From contig NZ_LAXJ01000009.1 in NCBI RefSeq assembly GCF_001441615.1, forward strand, positions 62,001-126,000: a DNA stretch of 64,000 nucleotides, written 5' to 3'. The notes under the pieces were generated by a model. It had not been told where the DNA came from. It was given only the letters and a program-made list of their open reading frames with translations, and searched no databases. The first letter of the stretch is position 1. Every line of letters begins with the position of its first letter. Made by a program: the position numbers and the translations under genes. Positions 55,348 to 63,846 of this stretch are shown in pieces. The stretch is from Roseovarius atlanticus (GTDB lineage: Bacteria > Pseudomonadota > Alphaproteobacteria > Rhodobacterales > Rhodobacteraceae).

Positions 55348-56253
55348 ATGGATCGCCTTACCGAAATGGAGGCCTTTGCGACCGTCGTGGACCAGGGTGG
55401 GTTCACCGACGCGGCGCGCAAGATGGGCATCTCCAAGTCCGCCGTATCCAAGCACGTCTCGTCGCTTGAGGCACGTCTGGGCGCGCGCCTGCTGAACCGG
55501 ACCACCCGCCGGGTCAGCCCGACGGAAATCGGCCTGGCCTATTACGACCGTGCCCTGCGGGTTCTGAACGACGCAGGCGAGGCCGACGCGCTGGTCAGTT
55601 CGATGCAGTCCGATCCCTCGGGCCTTTTGCGCATCTCGGTGGCCACCGACTTTGGCGTGAACCATCTCAGCCCGATCCTTGGCCGGTTCCTTGACGATTT
55701 CCCGGATATCACCGTCAACATGGTGCTCAACAACCGCTATGTGGAGTTGATCTCGGAAGGCTTTGACATGGCAATCCGCATCGGCGAGCTGGAAGACAGC
55801 ACGCTGCGTGCCCGCAAGCTGACCGAGACCACCAAGCGCATGATCGCCAGCCCGGCCTACCTGCAAAAGCACGGCCGCCCCGGCAAGATCGACGATCTGA
55901 ATGAACACAAGCTTCTGCACTATTCCAGCCAGTCCAACGGCTCGGTCTGGAAGCTGACCGCGCCCTCGGGCGAAAAGCGCCAGGTCCGCACCGCGGGCGG
56001 CCTGTCGGTCAATGACGGTCAGTCGCTGCTCAATGCCGCCATCTCGGGTCTCGGCATCGCCTACCTGCCAAGCTTTCTTTACGCCAATGCGATGAAGGAC
56101 GGGCACGTGGTCGACGTGATCCCGGACCTGCCGATGGAGACCCAAGGCATTTACGCGGTCTATCCCCCGGGCCGCTTTACACAGCCCAAGGTCCGCGCCT
56201 TCATCGACTTCCTCGTCCATGCCTTCGCCGAGAAGGGCCCGACGGACTGGTAA
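55348..56253 (+). CDS. LysR-family transcriptional regulator
   Basis: 301 residues. The N-terminal HTH is MEAFATVVDQGGFTDAARKM, GISKSAVSKHVSSLEARLGARLLNR; the C-terminal part is the periplasmic-binding-like effector domain of the CrgA/DsdC-like group (FGVNHLSPILGRFLDDFPDI). It is most like regulators such as AaeR/YhjC in style; effector unknown. A strong terminator follows the stop. Divergent from the DUF4399 gene. Confidence 0.9.
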   Translation: MDRLTEMEAFATVVDQGGFTDAARKMGISKSAVSKHVSSLEARLGARLLNRTTRRVSPTEIGLAYYDRALRVLNDAGEADALVSSMQSDPSGLLRISVATDFGVNHLSPILGRFLDDFPDITVNMVLNNRYVELISEGFDMAIRIGELEDSTLRARKLTETTKRMIASPAYLQKHGRPGKIDDLNEHKLLHYSSQSNGSVWKLTAPSGEKRQVRTAGGLSVNDGQSLLNAAISGLGIAYLPSFLYANAMKDGHVVDVIPDLPMETQGIYAVYPPGRFTQPKVRAFIDFLVHAFAEKGPTDW

Positions 56254-56282
56254 GATTTTCCTCCGCCTGCCAGGCAACCTGA

Positions 56283-56312
56283 CCCCGGGTGGCGCGCCAC
56301 CCGGGGCCTTTT
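56283..56312 (+). terminator. Intrinsic terminator after the LysR-type gene
   Basis: CCCCGGGTGGCGCGCCACCCGGGG is a perfect 24-base palindrome (56283-56306) followed by CCTTTT. It lies 30 bases after the LysR-type stop and 8 bases before the stop of the convergent amrS gene. Confidence 0.9.
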
Positions 56313-56319
56313 GGCATTC

Positions 56320-57381
56320 TCACGCCATGCGCAGCGGCAGCCGCTTGCGCCCCCATTCCCCCGGCGGGCCGTCTATCACACCGGGAAAACGCGTGCCGCA
56401 GGTGACGCAGCCGCCGAAATCGTCCAGCTTCCAGTCCGACAGCGCGTGCCAGTCCCGCCCGATCACGCGGTCCCCGCACCCGGCGCAATAGCTCGACTGC
56501 GCATCGGGGTGATGCGCGTTGCCGATATAGACATGCCGCAGCCCCGCCTGATGTGCCACGTCCCGCGCCCGCAGCAAGGTCTCCAGCGGCGTGCGCGCGT
56601 GCGACAGCATCCGGTGATCGGGATGAAAGGCCGTAAAGTGTAGCGGCACGTCCGGCCCGCAGGTCTCCATCACCCAGGACGACAGCGCCTCCAGCTCCGC
56701 CGCGCTGTCATTCTCGCCGGGGATCAGCAGCGTCGTCAGCTCGACCCAGCACTCGGTCTCGTTCACCGCATAATCGATCGTCTCCAGCACCGGTGCGATC
56801 CCTGACCCGGTCAGCTTGCGATAGAACCTTTCGGTAAATCCCTTGAGGTCGATATTCGCCGCATCCATCGCACCGAAGAACTCTGCCCGTGGTGCGTCGC
56901 AGACATACCCCGCCGTCACCGCCACGCTTTTGATACCCGCCTCGCGACAGGCAGCGGCGGTGTCCAGCGCATATTCGTGAAAGATCACCGGGTCATTATA
57001 CGTGAACGCCACCGAGGCACAGCCTTCTGCCCGCGCCACTTGGGCAATCTTTTCCGGTGCCGCCTCATGCGCCAGTCTATCGACCTCGCGGCTTTTGGAT
57101 ATCTCGTGGTTCTGGCAGAACTTGCACGCCAGGTTGCACCCCGCCGTGCCGAAGCTCAGCACCGGCGTACCGGGCAGGAAATGATTCAGCGGCTTTTTCT
57201 CGATCGGGTCGATGCAGAACCCGGTCGAGCGCCCGTAGGTGTCCAGCACCATCCGGTCGCCCTGCCGCATCCGCACGAAACACATGCCGCGCTGCCCGTC
57301 CCGCAAGGTGCAAAAGCGCGGGCACAAGGTGCAGCGCAGCCGGCCATCGCTTTCAGTCTCCCAGAATCGCGCGGGGTGCAT
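56320..57381 (-). CDS. amrS: AmmeMemoRadiSam system radical SAM enzyme (AmrS)
   Basis: 353 residues. The radical-SAM cluster motif is CNLACKFCQN (CxxxCxxC, about residue 84), after an N-terminal Cys pattern CTLCPRFC and later Cys-rich CAGCGDRVIG and CVTCGTRFPG at the C-terminus, which may carry another metal site. HFTAFHPDHRML and the LIPGENDSAAEL segment are typical of AmrS. ATG 57381 is the start of the conserved part; the longer open frame upstream runs antisense through the Memo gene. It is divergent by 54 bases from the Memo-AMMECR1 fusion gene. The reaction is unknown. Confidence 0.9.
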   Translation of the reverse strand: MHPARFWETESDGRLRCTLCPRFCTLRDGQRGMCFVRMRQGDRMVLDTYGRSTGFCIDPIEKKPLNHFLPGTPVLSFGTAGCNLACKFCQNHEISKSREVDRLAHEAAPEKIAQVARAEGCASVAFTYNDPVIFHEYALDTAAACREAGIKSVAVTAGYVCDAPRAEFFGAMDAANIDLKGFTERFYRKLTGSGIAPVLETIDYAVNETECWVELTTLLIPGENDSAAELEALSSWVMETCGPDVPLHFTAFHPDHRMLSHARTPLETLLRARDVAHQAGLRHVYIGNAHHPDAQSSYCAGCGDRVIGRDWHALSDWKLDDFGGCVTCGTRFPGVIDGPPGEWGRKRLPLRMA

Positions 57382-57435
57382 CGCCGGTCGTTTTCCTCCA
57401 TGATCCTGACGACAAGATAGGGATGCGACCCTCAA

Positions 57436-58818
57436 ATGAACAGTGAACCCGACCTCCTCATGCGCCAGCCCGCCACTGCCGGAACCTTCTATCCGGCAGA
57501 CGCGCAAGTGCTCTGGTCCGAGGTCGAAAGCTGCATCACCCGTGGCACCAGCAGCTGGCGGCCCGAAGGCTCGGTGCCCCTTGCGATCATCTCGCCCCAT
57601 GCGGGCTATCGCTTTTCCGGCTGGCTGACCGGCGTGGCGTGGCGCGCCACTGCCCGTGGGCGGCCCTCGACGATCGTCGTCCTGTCGCCGTCTCATGCGC
57701 ACGCTTTCGACGGCATCGCCCTGCCCTCGCAAAAAGGCTACGCGATGCCCGGCTTCGACGTGATGATCGACCGGCCCGCCGCCAACAGCCTCGTGCAGGC
57801 CGGGCTGGCCCATGTCGAGGATCCCGCCCATGACCGCGAGCACGGGATCGAAACGCAGCTTGCTTTCCTGCACCGCCTGCATCCCCGCGCCAAGGTGGTG
57901 CCGCTCGTTATCGGCAATGCGCCGCAAGAGCAGGTTGCCGCAGCCATTGACCACCTCACCGCTGACGGCCAGCCGCTTTTCGTCCTGTCCAGCGATCTCA
58001 GCCATTTCCTGCCCCGCGACGCGGCGGACGCCAAGGATGCGGAGACCGCAAAGCTGCTGGAAACCGCCCAGGGCACGACGCTGACCTCCCGCCATGCCTG
58101 CGGCGCCGCCGCCATCACTGGCTTTCTCGCCTCGGCCACGGGCGCGGGCCTGCGCGTCGCCCGTCTGGCCATGGCCTCCAGCGCGGATGTCACCGGCGAC
58201 ACGTCGCGTACCGTTGGCTACGGCGCGTGGGCGCTATTCGACACCACCGACGAGGTCATCATCCCGCGCCACCGCGAGATGCTGCTCAGGGCCGCCCGCC
58301 AGACGCTGGAGTCCTTCACCAAGCGCGGCAAACCTCCAAAGTTGGATGAAACCAGCTTCCCCCAGGCACTGCGCGGCCACGCCGCCAGCTTCATCACCCT
58401 GCAACAGGACGGACGCCTGCGCGGCTGCATCGGCTCGCTCACAGCACATCGACCCCTTGTCCGCGATATGTCCGAAAACACGGTCAAGGCCGCCTCCGCC
58501 GACCCGCGCTTCGCGCCCGTGACCGCCGAAGAAGTCCCCGGCCTGCGCCTCAAGATAGCCGTTCTGTCCCCCTCCGCGCCAATGACGTTTTCAGGCGCGT
58601 CCGACCTTCTGTCACAACTGACGCCCCACCGCGACGGTCTGATCCTGCGCGACGGGGCCAAACGCGGCATCTTCCTGCCGATGGTCTGGGAGAGCCTGCC
58701 CGACCCCGCCGAATTCCTGAGAGCATTGAAGGTCAAGGCGGGCCTGCCCAAGGATCACTGGAGCGACACGCTGGAAATCCACCGTTTCTGCGCCGAAAGC
58801 TTTGCCGAGCCGGACTAG
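57436..58818 (+). CDS. Memo-AMMECR1 fusion protein of the AmmeMemoRadiSam system
   Basis: 460 residues. The first 270 are a Memo domain (ATAGTFYPAD, ISPHAGYRFSGW, SPSHAHAFDGI, EHGIETQLAFL, LSSDLSHF), related to extradiol-dioxygenase-like metal enzymes, with His residues that bind a metal in the family. The last 175 are AMMECR1 (FPQALRGHAASFITLQQDGR, LRGCIGSL, ADPRFAPVT, KRGIFLPMVW). In many microbes the two are separate genes beside amrS; here they are fused. The biochemical role of the trio is not established. It ends 4 bases before the convergent VOC stop. Confidence 0.92.
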   Translation: MNSEPDLLMRQPATAGTFYPADAQVLWSEVESCITRGTSSWRPEGSVPLAIISPHAGYRFSGWLTGVAWRATARGRPSTIVVLSPSHAHAFDGIALPSQKGYAMPGFDVMIDRPAANSLVQAGLAHVEDPAHDREHGIETQLAFLHRLHPRAKVVPLVIGNAPQEQVAAAIDHLTADGQPLFVLSSDLSHFLPRDAADAKDAETAKLLETAQGTTLTSRHACGAAAITGFLASATGAGLRVARLAMASSADVTGDTSRTVGYGAWALFDTTDEVIIPRHREMLLRAARQTLESFTKRGKPPKLDETSFPQALRGHAASFITLQQDGRLRGCIGSLTAHRPLVRDMSENTVKAASADPRFAPVTAEEVPGLRLKIAVLSPSAPMTFSGASDLLSQLTPHRDGLILRDGAKRGIFLPMVWESLPDPAEFLRALKVKAGLPKDHWSDTLEIHRFCAESFAEPD

Positions 58819-58822
58819 GCGC

Positions 58823-59221
58823 TCAACCGGCGTTGGAAATCTCGATCAGGTTACCATCCGGGTCGCGTATGTAGATCGAGGTCAGCGGCCCCGTCGCCCC
58901 GGTCCGCGGCACCGGCCCTTCCTCGACCGTCACGCCCTGCACGGCCAGATGCGCCTGCCAGTCAGCCAGCGGCACAACGCTCAGGAAACACAGGTCCGCC
59001 GTCCCGGGCGCGGGATATGCCGCCTTCGGCTCGAACTCCGCCCCCGCCTTGTGCAGGTTGACCTTCTGCGCCCCGAATTTCAGCGCCCACCGCCGCGACC
59101 CGTCGGCAGGGGTGAAAGCCTCCGCGCTCATGCCCAGAACATCGGTGTAGAACGCCACCGTCACATCGATATCTGCCACGGTCAGCACCAAATGGTCCAG
59201 CGATGTCACTCGGGGCGGCAT
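58823..59221 (-). CDS. VOC-family protein (glyoxalase I-like)
   Basis: 132 residues. LDHLVLTVADIDVTVAFYTD gives the first metal His and strand; WALKFGAQKVNLHKAG and DPDGNLIEI complete the VOC fold. ATG 59221 follows AAAGGA at good spacing, and upstream ATG 59245 is possible. Function unknown; such proteins in Rhodobacteraceae are often annotated as glyoxalases without proof. Confidence 0.82.
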   Translation of the reverse strand: MPPRVTSLDHLVLTVADIDVTVAFYTDVLGMSAEAFTPADGSRRWALKFGAQKVNLHKAGAEFEPKAAYPAPGTADLCFLSVVPLADWQAHLAVQGVTVEEGPVPRTGATGPLTSIYIRDPDGNLIEISNAG

Positions 59222-59301
59222 GGGAATTCCTTTCGTCGCAGGCATTGTCTTTTCACGCGGCGCCAGCATAGACATACGCCGAAACCGGATGGCAGGCCAA
59301 C

Positions 59302-60090
59302 ATGACAGACGCCACGCAAACCCTTCACGATCCAATCGACCCGGCCCGCGCCCGCGCGCTTCAGGCAACACTGGGTGAAACCCCGACCGTGCAGGCTGGC
59401 GACGCCCTACCGCCCTTCTTTCACCAGATCTATTTCTGGGACCCGCAGGTGCCCGACGACCTTGGCCGCGACGGGCATCCGAAACTGGGCGGCGTCATCC
59501 CCGACATGGGCCTGCCCCGGCGCATGTGGGCCGGCGGGCAACTGGAATTCCACGCCCCCTTCCGCGCGGGCCAGCCCGCCACGCGCCGCACCACCCGCGA
59601 AAAGGCCCAGCACAAACAGGGCCGCAGCGGCCCACTGGCCTTCGTCACCCTGCGCCACGAAATCTGGCAAGACGACACCTGTTGCATCACCGAGCATCAG
59701 GACCTCGTCTATCGCGAGGATGAGACGGGCCAAAAACCGCAACCGCCCCGCGCTCCCGACGGCGCGGTGAAAACCCGCACGGTCAGCTTCGACAGCACGC
59801 TTCTCTTCCGCTACTCCGCGCTCACCTTCAACGGCCACCGCATCCACTACGATGACGCGTATGCCCGCAACGTCGAAGGCTATGACGGCCTCGTCGTCCA
59901 CGGCCCCCTGCTGGCGCATCACCTGATGCAGATGGCCGCTGCCGAGCTGGGCGGGCTGAAACGCTTCAGCTTCCGCGCGACCAGCCCCCTGATGCACTTT
60001 GAGACAGCAGAACTCTGCTGGGGCGAGGACGGAAAATGCTGGGTGCGCGGCCCCGACGGCCGGCAATGCATGTCCGCGCAGGCGGGCTGA
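59302..60090 (+). CDS. 3-methylfumaryl-CoA hydratase / HTD2-type dehydratase-like protein
   Basis: 262-residue double-hotdog protein. The C-terminal hot dog has FRYSALTFNGHRIHYDDAYA and GYDGLVVHGPLLAHHLM, the pattern of mesaconyl-C4-CoA (3-methylfumaryl-CoA) hydratase and fungal HTD2 dehydratase. The N-terminal half (FHQIYFWDP, DMGLPRRMWAGGQLEFHAPF) is the matching first hot dog. 3-methylfumaryl-CoA hydratase belongs to the 3-hydroxypropionate bicycle and to mesaconate use, but no partner such as a mesaconyl-CoA transferase is adjacent. Substrate uncertain. Confidence 0.78.
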   Translation: MTDATQTLHDPIDPARARALQATLGETPTVQAGDALPPFFHQIYFWDPQVPDDLGRDGHPKLGGVIPDMGLPRRMWAGGQLEFHAPFRAGQPATRRTTREKAQHKQGRSGPLAFVTLRHEIWQDDTCCITEHQDLVYREDETGQKPQPPRAPDGAVKTRTVSFDSTLLFRYSALTFNGHRIHYDDAYARNVEGYDGLVVHGPLLAHHLMQMAAAELGGLKRFSFRATSPLMHFETAELCWGEDGKCWVRGPDGRQCMSAQAG

Positions 60091-61134
60091 TCAGCCCGGT
60101 TTCGGCAAAGACGCCTCGGGCCTGAACACCGCCGGAATCGTGTCCCGCCCGTCCAGTACGAGGTCCGCCATCACCTGCGCCACCTTAGGGGCCATGCCGA
60201 ACCCGATCTTGAAGCCGCCATTTGCGATGAACTCATCCGGGTAAAGCGGATGCACCCCCAGCATTGGCGCCCGCGACCGCGCCCTTGGCCGCACTCCGGC
60301 CCACCGTTCGACGACCTGCGCGTCCCGCAATGCCGGCACCGCCGCGCGGGCACGGGCCAGCACCTCGTCCAGTTGCGCGTCCGTGTCCGTCGCGCTGTCA
60401 TACTCTCTCTCCGAGGTCGATCCCACGGCGGTCGTCCCGTTGCGATGAAAGATCACGTGCAGCGTGTCGGCAAAGACCTGCGGCGCGTCCGGCGCCGCGA
60501 AATCCAGCACCGCGCCCTGACCTTTCACCCCATTGCCCACCGGCGCGCCCAGCTTGTGGGACAACTCGGCAAATCCGGCAACGCCCGTGGCATGGACCAC
60601 ACGGCCCGTCGCTTTGCCTTCGGCCAGGATCTCTCCGCCTCGCGCCAAGATGGCCGCCGCCAGTGCCCGGCAACCTTCACGCGGATGCAACCGCGCCGAC
60701 AGCGTGTCAAATATCAGCAACCCCGTAGGCGTGACCGGCGCATGAGCCACCGTATCCGCCGTCACCACCTGCCATGTTGCGCACTCGCCCCATAATTCAC
60801 CTGCCGTGATTTCCCGCTGCCGTGCCAGAGCGAGTCCGGCCTCGTCCGCCACCGGCTGCACCCGGCCCGTCCGCGCATAGCCCGAGGGCAGGCCTGACAC
60901 CTGCGCCACCTCGGCCCAGAACGCCTCGGCCATCAGCAGGCTGTCCAGCTGAAACGCCTTCTTCTCGTTCCAGTTCTCGGGCACGTGCGGCGCCAACGCA
61001 CCCACCACGCCACCCGACGCCCCCGCGCCCACGCCGCCGGGGTCGATCACCCGCACCTTCGCACCCCGCGACTGGCAGGTGAAGGCGATGGAAAGGCCGA
61101 AGATCCCGGCGCCGTAGATGGTGACGTCTGCCAT
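60091..61134 (-). CDS. FAD-dependent oxidoreductase, likely stand-alone MnmC(o)-type
   Basis: 347 residues of the DAO family. FAD-binding IYGAGIFGLSIAFTCQSRGA at the N-terminus, then GAGASGGVVGALAPHVPENWNEKK, where GASG...GALAP matches the C-terminal oxidase of MnmC, and a C-terminal NGGFKIGFGMAPKVA loop. In E. coli, MnmC(o) removes the carboxymethyl group from cmnm5U34 in tRNA. The divergent neighbour is the MnmD methyltransferase for the next step. ATG 61134 is chosen because AGGGG is 8 bases upstream; ATG 61140 is closer to it. A glycine- or sarcosine-oxidase-like enzyme is the alternative. Confidence 0.72.
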   Translation of the reverse strand: MADVTIYGAGIFGLSIAFTCQSRGAKVRVIDPGGVGAGASGGVVGALAPHVPENWNEKKAFQLDSLLMAEAFWAEVAQVSGLPSGYARTGRVQPVADEAGLALARQREITAGELWGECATWQVVTADTVAHAPVTPTGLLIFDTLSARLHPREGCRALAAAILARGGEILAEGKATGRVVHATGVAGFAELSHKLGAPVGNGVKGQGAVLDFAAPDAPQVFADTLHVIFHRNGTTAVGSTSEREYDSATDTDAQLDEVLARARAAVPALRDAQVVERWAGVRPRARSRAPMLGVHPLYPDEFIANGGFKIGFGMAPKVAQVMADLVLDGRDTIPAVFRPEASLPKPG

Positions 61135-61195
61135 TGTCATTTCCCCTGCCCGACGGCATGGTCGCCGGGATTTTCCCTGAGTACCGGAAGGCGCG

Positions 61196-61864
61196 ATGCA
61201 GGACCAGCAGGCAGAACTGGAATGGCGCGACGGCGACGTGCCCGTCTCCACCCGGTTCGACGATCCGTATTTCAGCCTGGAAAACGGCCTGGCCGAAACG
61301 CGCCACGTCTTTCTGGACGGCAACGACCTGCCCGCCCGGTTCCGCGACGGGTTTCACGTGGCCGAGCTGGGTTTCGGCACCGGGCTGAACTTCCTGACCG
61401 CACTTCAGGCATGGCGCGCGGCGGGCGTGCCCGGCACCCTGCATTTCACCAGTTTCGAGGCGTTCCCGATGGAGCCCGCACAAATCGCGCGCGCGCTTTC
61501 GGTCTTTTACGACTTGCCGTTCGAGGCGCTCGAACTGGAACGCGGCGGACCCTTCAACGAGCCTCTGACCGGCCCCGATTTCGCCCTGCGCATCATGATT
61601 GGCGACGCCCGCGCCACCCTGCCCGGCTGGGACGGGATGGCCGACGCCTGGTTCCTCGACGGCTTTTCTCCGGCAAAGAACCCCGAGCTGTGGGAAGAGG
61701 CCCTGATGCGGCAAGTGGGCGAGCACACCATACCGGGCGGCACCGCCGCCACCTATACCGCGGCGGGCTTTGTCCGGCGCGGATTGCAAGCCGCCGGGTT
61801 TGAAGTTGCCCGCGTTCCGGGATACGGGCGCAAGCGGCACATGACCCGCGCAAGGAAGATCTGA
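61196..61864 (+). CDS. mnmD: tRNA 5-(aminomethyl)-2-thiouridine methyltransferase, MnmD (DUF752)
   Basis: 222 residues, stand-alone version of the MnmC N-terminal domain. SAM motif I is ELGFGTGLNFL (about 59-69). The DUF752 hallmark WFLDGFSPAKNPELW (about 152-166) is complete. It methylates nm5s2U34 to mnm5s2U in tRNAs for Lys, Glu and Gln. It begins 61 bases from the divergent FAD oxidoreductase gene and is followed by a DMT transporter gene after 2 bases. Confidence 0.9.
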   Translation: MQDQQAELEWRDGDVPVSTRFDDPYFSLENGLAETRHVFLDGNDLPARFRDGFHVAELGFGTGLNFLTALQAWRAAGVPGTLHFTSFEAFPMEPAQIARALSVFYDLPFEALELERGGPFNEPLTGPDFALRIMIGDARATLPGWDGMADAWFLDGFSPAKNPELWEEALMRQVGEHTIPGGTAATYTAAGFVRRGLQAAGFEVARVPGYGRKRHMTRARKI

Positions 61865-61866
61865 CC

Positions 61867-62733
61867 ATGGCAGAGCAGAACACCCGTCTCGGCATCCTGA
61901 TGATGGTGACGACCACCTTCATCTTCTCGGTGCAGGACGGCATCTCGCAATATCTGGCGCGGGAATACAACGTGCTGATGATCGTGATGATCCGCTACTG
62001 GTTCTTCGCGGCCTTCGTGATGACCGTGGCCAGCCGCACCGCCGGCGGCCTGCGCGCCGCCGCCCGCACGGATCAGCCACTGGTACAAGGCTTTCGCGCC
62101 GTGCTGCTGGTGGCCGAGATCTGCGTGATGATCTTCGGCTTCACCCTCTTGGGGTTGGTCGAAAGCCACGCCGTCTTCGCCTGCTACCCGCTGCTGATCG
62201 CCGCTCTCTCCGGCCCGGTGCTGGGCGAAAGCGTCGGCTGGCGCCGCTGGGCGGCCATTGGCGTGGGCTTCGTCGGCGTCATCATCATCCTGCAACCGGG
62301 CTTCGGCGTCTTCCAGCCCGAGGCGATCGTGCCGCTGATCGCGGCCCTGATGTTCGCACTCTACGGTCTGCTCACACGCTACGTCGGCCGACGCGACAGC
62401 GCCGCGACCAGCTTTTTCTGGACCGGCACCGTGGGCTCGGTGGCCATGACCGCCGTCGGCCTATGGTTCTGGGAGCCGATGTCGGCCTACAACTGGCTCT
62501 GGATGGCCGCGCTTTGCGTCACCGGTGCGGCGGGGCACTACACGCTCATCAAGTGCTACGAGGTGGCTGAGGCCAGCGCGGTGCAGCCCTTCGCCTACCT
62601 GCAACTGGTCTTTGCCAGCACCATCGGCATCCTGGTCTTTTCCGAAACCATACGCCTCAACGTGGCGCTTGGCGCGGGGCTAATCGTGGCTGCGGGGCTT
62701 TTCACGCTCTGGCGCCAGCGGTTGCGCGGCTAG
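61867..62733 (+). CDS. DMT-superfamily (EamA) transporter
   Basis: 288-residue inner-membrane protein with ten membrane segments in two EamA repeats. Typical sequences are FIFSVQDGISQYL at the start, and AVQPFAYLQLVFASTIGILVF in the second repeat. EamA proteins export amino acids or small metabolites; the substrate is unknown. It is probably transcribed with mnmD, as the ATG is 2 bases after that stop. Confidence 0.88.
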   Translation: MAEQNTRLGILMMVTTTFIFSVQDGISQYLAREYNVLMIVMIRYWFFAAFVMTVASRTAGGLRAAARTDQPLVQGFRAVLLVAEICVMIFGFTLLGLVESHAVFACYPLLIAALSGPVLGESVGWRRWAAIGVGFVGVIIILQPGFGVFQPEAIVPLIAALMFALYGLLTRYVGRRDSAATSFFWTGTVGSVAMTAVGLWFWEPMSAYNWLWMAALCVTGAAGHYTLIKCYEVAEASAVQPFAYLQLVFASTIGILVFSETIRLNVALGAGLIVAAGLFTLWRQRLRG

Positions 62734-62807
62734 TGCGGCATTTCACCGGGCTTTTCCAAGCGGCGATCCCACTGTATCAACGCGGCTGAACGGCAAGGAA
62801 ACACCTC

Positions 62808-63191
62808 ATGCACATGGCGCGAGACATGACGGCGATCTGCAAGGCGGCCCTCACTGTGCTGCTCGCGCTGTTCATCGCGATCCGCGTCGTGGCCCAGCCC
62901 ACGATCCTCGCCGCGCCGGAGCCGGGGGTGATGGCGCTCTGCTCTGGCGGGCAGATCGTCTATGTCTCGATGGAAACCGGCCTGCCGGTGAAAAACGACG
63001 GCGAAACCGGCCTGCTGGCCGATCCGTGCCCGTTCTTCGGCGTGACCGCCTTCGACCTGGCCGTGGACCAGACTCGGCCAACGCCGTTGCAGCTGCCGGG
63101 CGCGCTCGCGCTCGTGCAGACCCACAGATCTCGGCCTGTTCCCGGCGCACCGGTTCAGAACGCCGCCCGCGCCCCGCCCCTGTCGGCCTGA
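62808..63191 (+). CDS. Small single-membrane-helix protein, DUF2946-like
   Basis: 127 residues. One N-terminal hydrophobic helix (AALTVLLALFIAIRVVA) is followed by a periplasmic part with MALCSGGQIVYV and ADPCPFFGV, then a Pro/Ala-rich tail. Layout and the CP-F spacing resemble DUF2946 proteins (which carry HCPxC), but the second Cys is missing, so the family call is tentative. AAGGAA precedes the ATG. The following gene in the same direction is a copper chaperone, which suggests a copper-related role. Confidence 0.6.
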   Translation: MHMARDMTAICKAALTVLLALFIAIRVVAQPTILAAPEPGVMALCSGGQIVYVSMETGLPVKNDGETGLLADPCPFFGVTAFDLAVDQTRPTPLQLPGALALVQTHRSRPVPGAPVQNAARAPPLSA

Positions 63192-63321
63192 TCCAGTGCG
63201 GGCACCGCCGTGGTGCCACTTCCCCAGGCGATCCACGCAGGCGGGCTTCGGCCCGGCGCGTTTTCACACCACATCCGGCACGCGGCCGATGGCCCGCGCC
63301 ACCACACCACAGGAAACCGAC

Positions 63322-63792
63322 ATGAAAACCCTTCTTATCCTTGCATCCGCCCTGATCCTTTCGACGGGCATCGCCACCGCGCATGATTACACGGTGGGCA
63401 ATCTGGAAATCATGCACCCAATGGCGTTCGAGACGCCCAAAATGGCCAAGGCCGGCGCCGGTTTTCTCACCATTACCAACACTGGCGACACAGACGACGT
63501 ACTGCTCGAGGTGCGTGCCGACTTCCCCAAAGTCGAGGTCCACACCACCGAGGAATCCGACGGCGTCGCCAGAATGATGCATGTCGACAATTTGCCTATT
63601 CCGGCTGGCGAAACAGTCGAACTCGCCCCCGGCGGGTATCACGTGATGTTTATGGGGCTGGAGGCGCCGTTCGAAGACGGCCAGAAAATTCCGGCGACGC
63701 TGATATTTGAAAACGCCGGCGAGGTCGAGGTCACGTTCAATGTCGAAGTCCGCCCGGAAGACGGCGAAAGCATGGACCACTCCAACCACTGA
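63322..63792 (+). CDS. Periplasmic copper chaperone PCu(A)C
   Basis: 156 residues with a signal peptide (MKTLLILASALILSTGIATA). The Cu(I) site H(M)x10Mx21HxM is visible: IMHPMAFETPKMAKAG, then VEVHTTEESDGVARMMHV. The fold ends with FENAGEVEVTFNVEV. PCu(A)C delivers copper to the CuA site of cytochrome oxidase together with Sco. ATG 63322 starts the signal peptide, 130 bases after the DUF2946-like gene; they may be one unit. Confidence 0.9.
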   Translation: MKTLLILASALILSTGIATAHDYTVGNLEIMHPMAFETPKMAKAGAGFLTITNTGDTDDVLLEVRADFPKVEVHTTEESDGVARMMHVDNLPIPAGETVELAPGGYHVMFMGLEAPFEDGQKIPATLIFENAGEVEVTFNVEVRPEDGESMDHSNH

Positions 63793-63846
63793 TCCGCGCA
63801 GACCGCGGGTCGGAACGGATACCGCCCTGCGCCAGGCGTCATCGCA

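Noticed and set aside
57382..58095. A long N-terminal extension of AmrS
   Set aside because: It is antisense to the Memo domain coding sequence, and AmrS proteins begin near ATG 57381.
60091..61134. D-amino-acid dehydrogenase (DadA) or glycine oxidase as first choice
   Set aside because: The GASGGVVGALAP segment and the divergent mnmD neighbour fit MnmC(o) better, although the alternative is not excluded.
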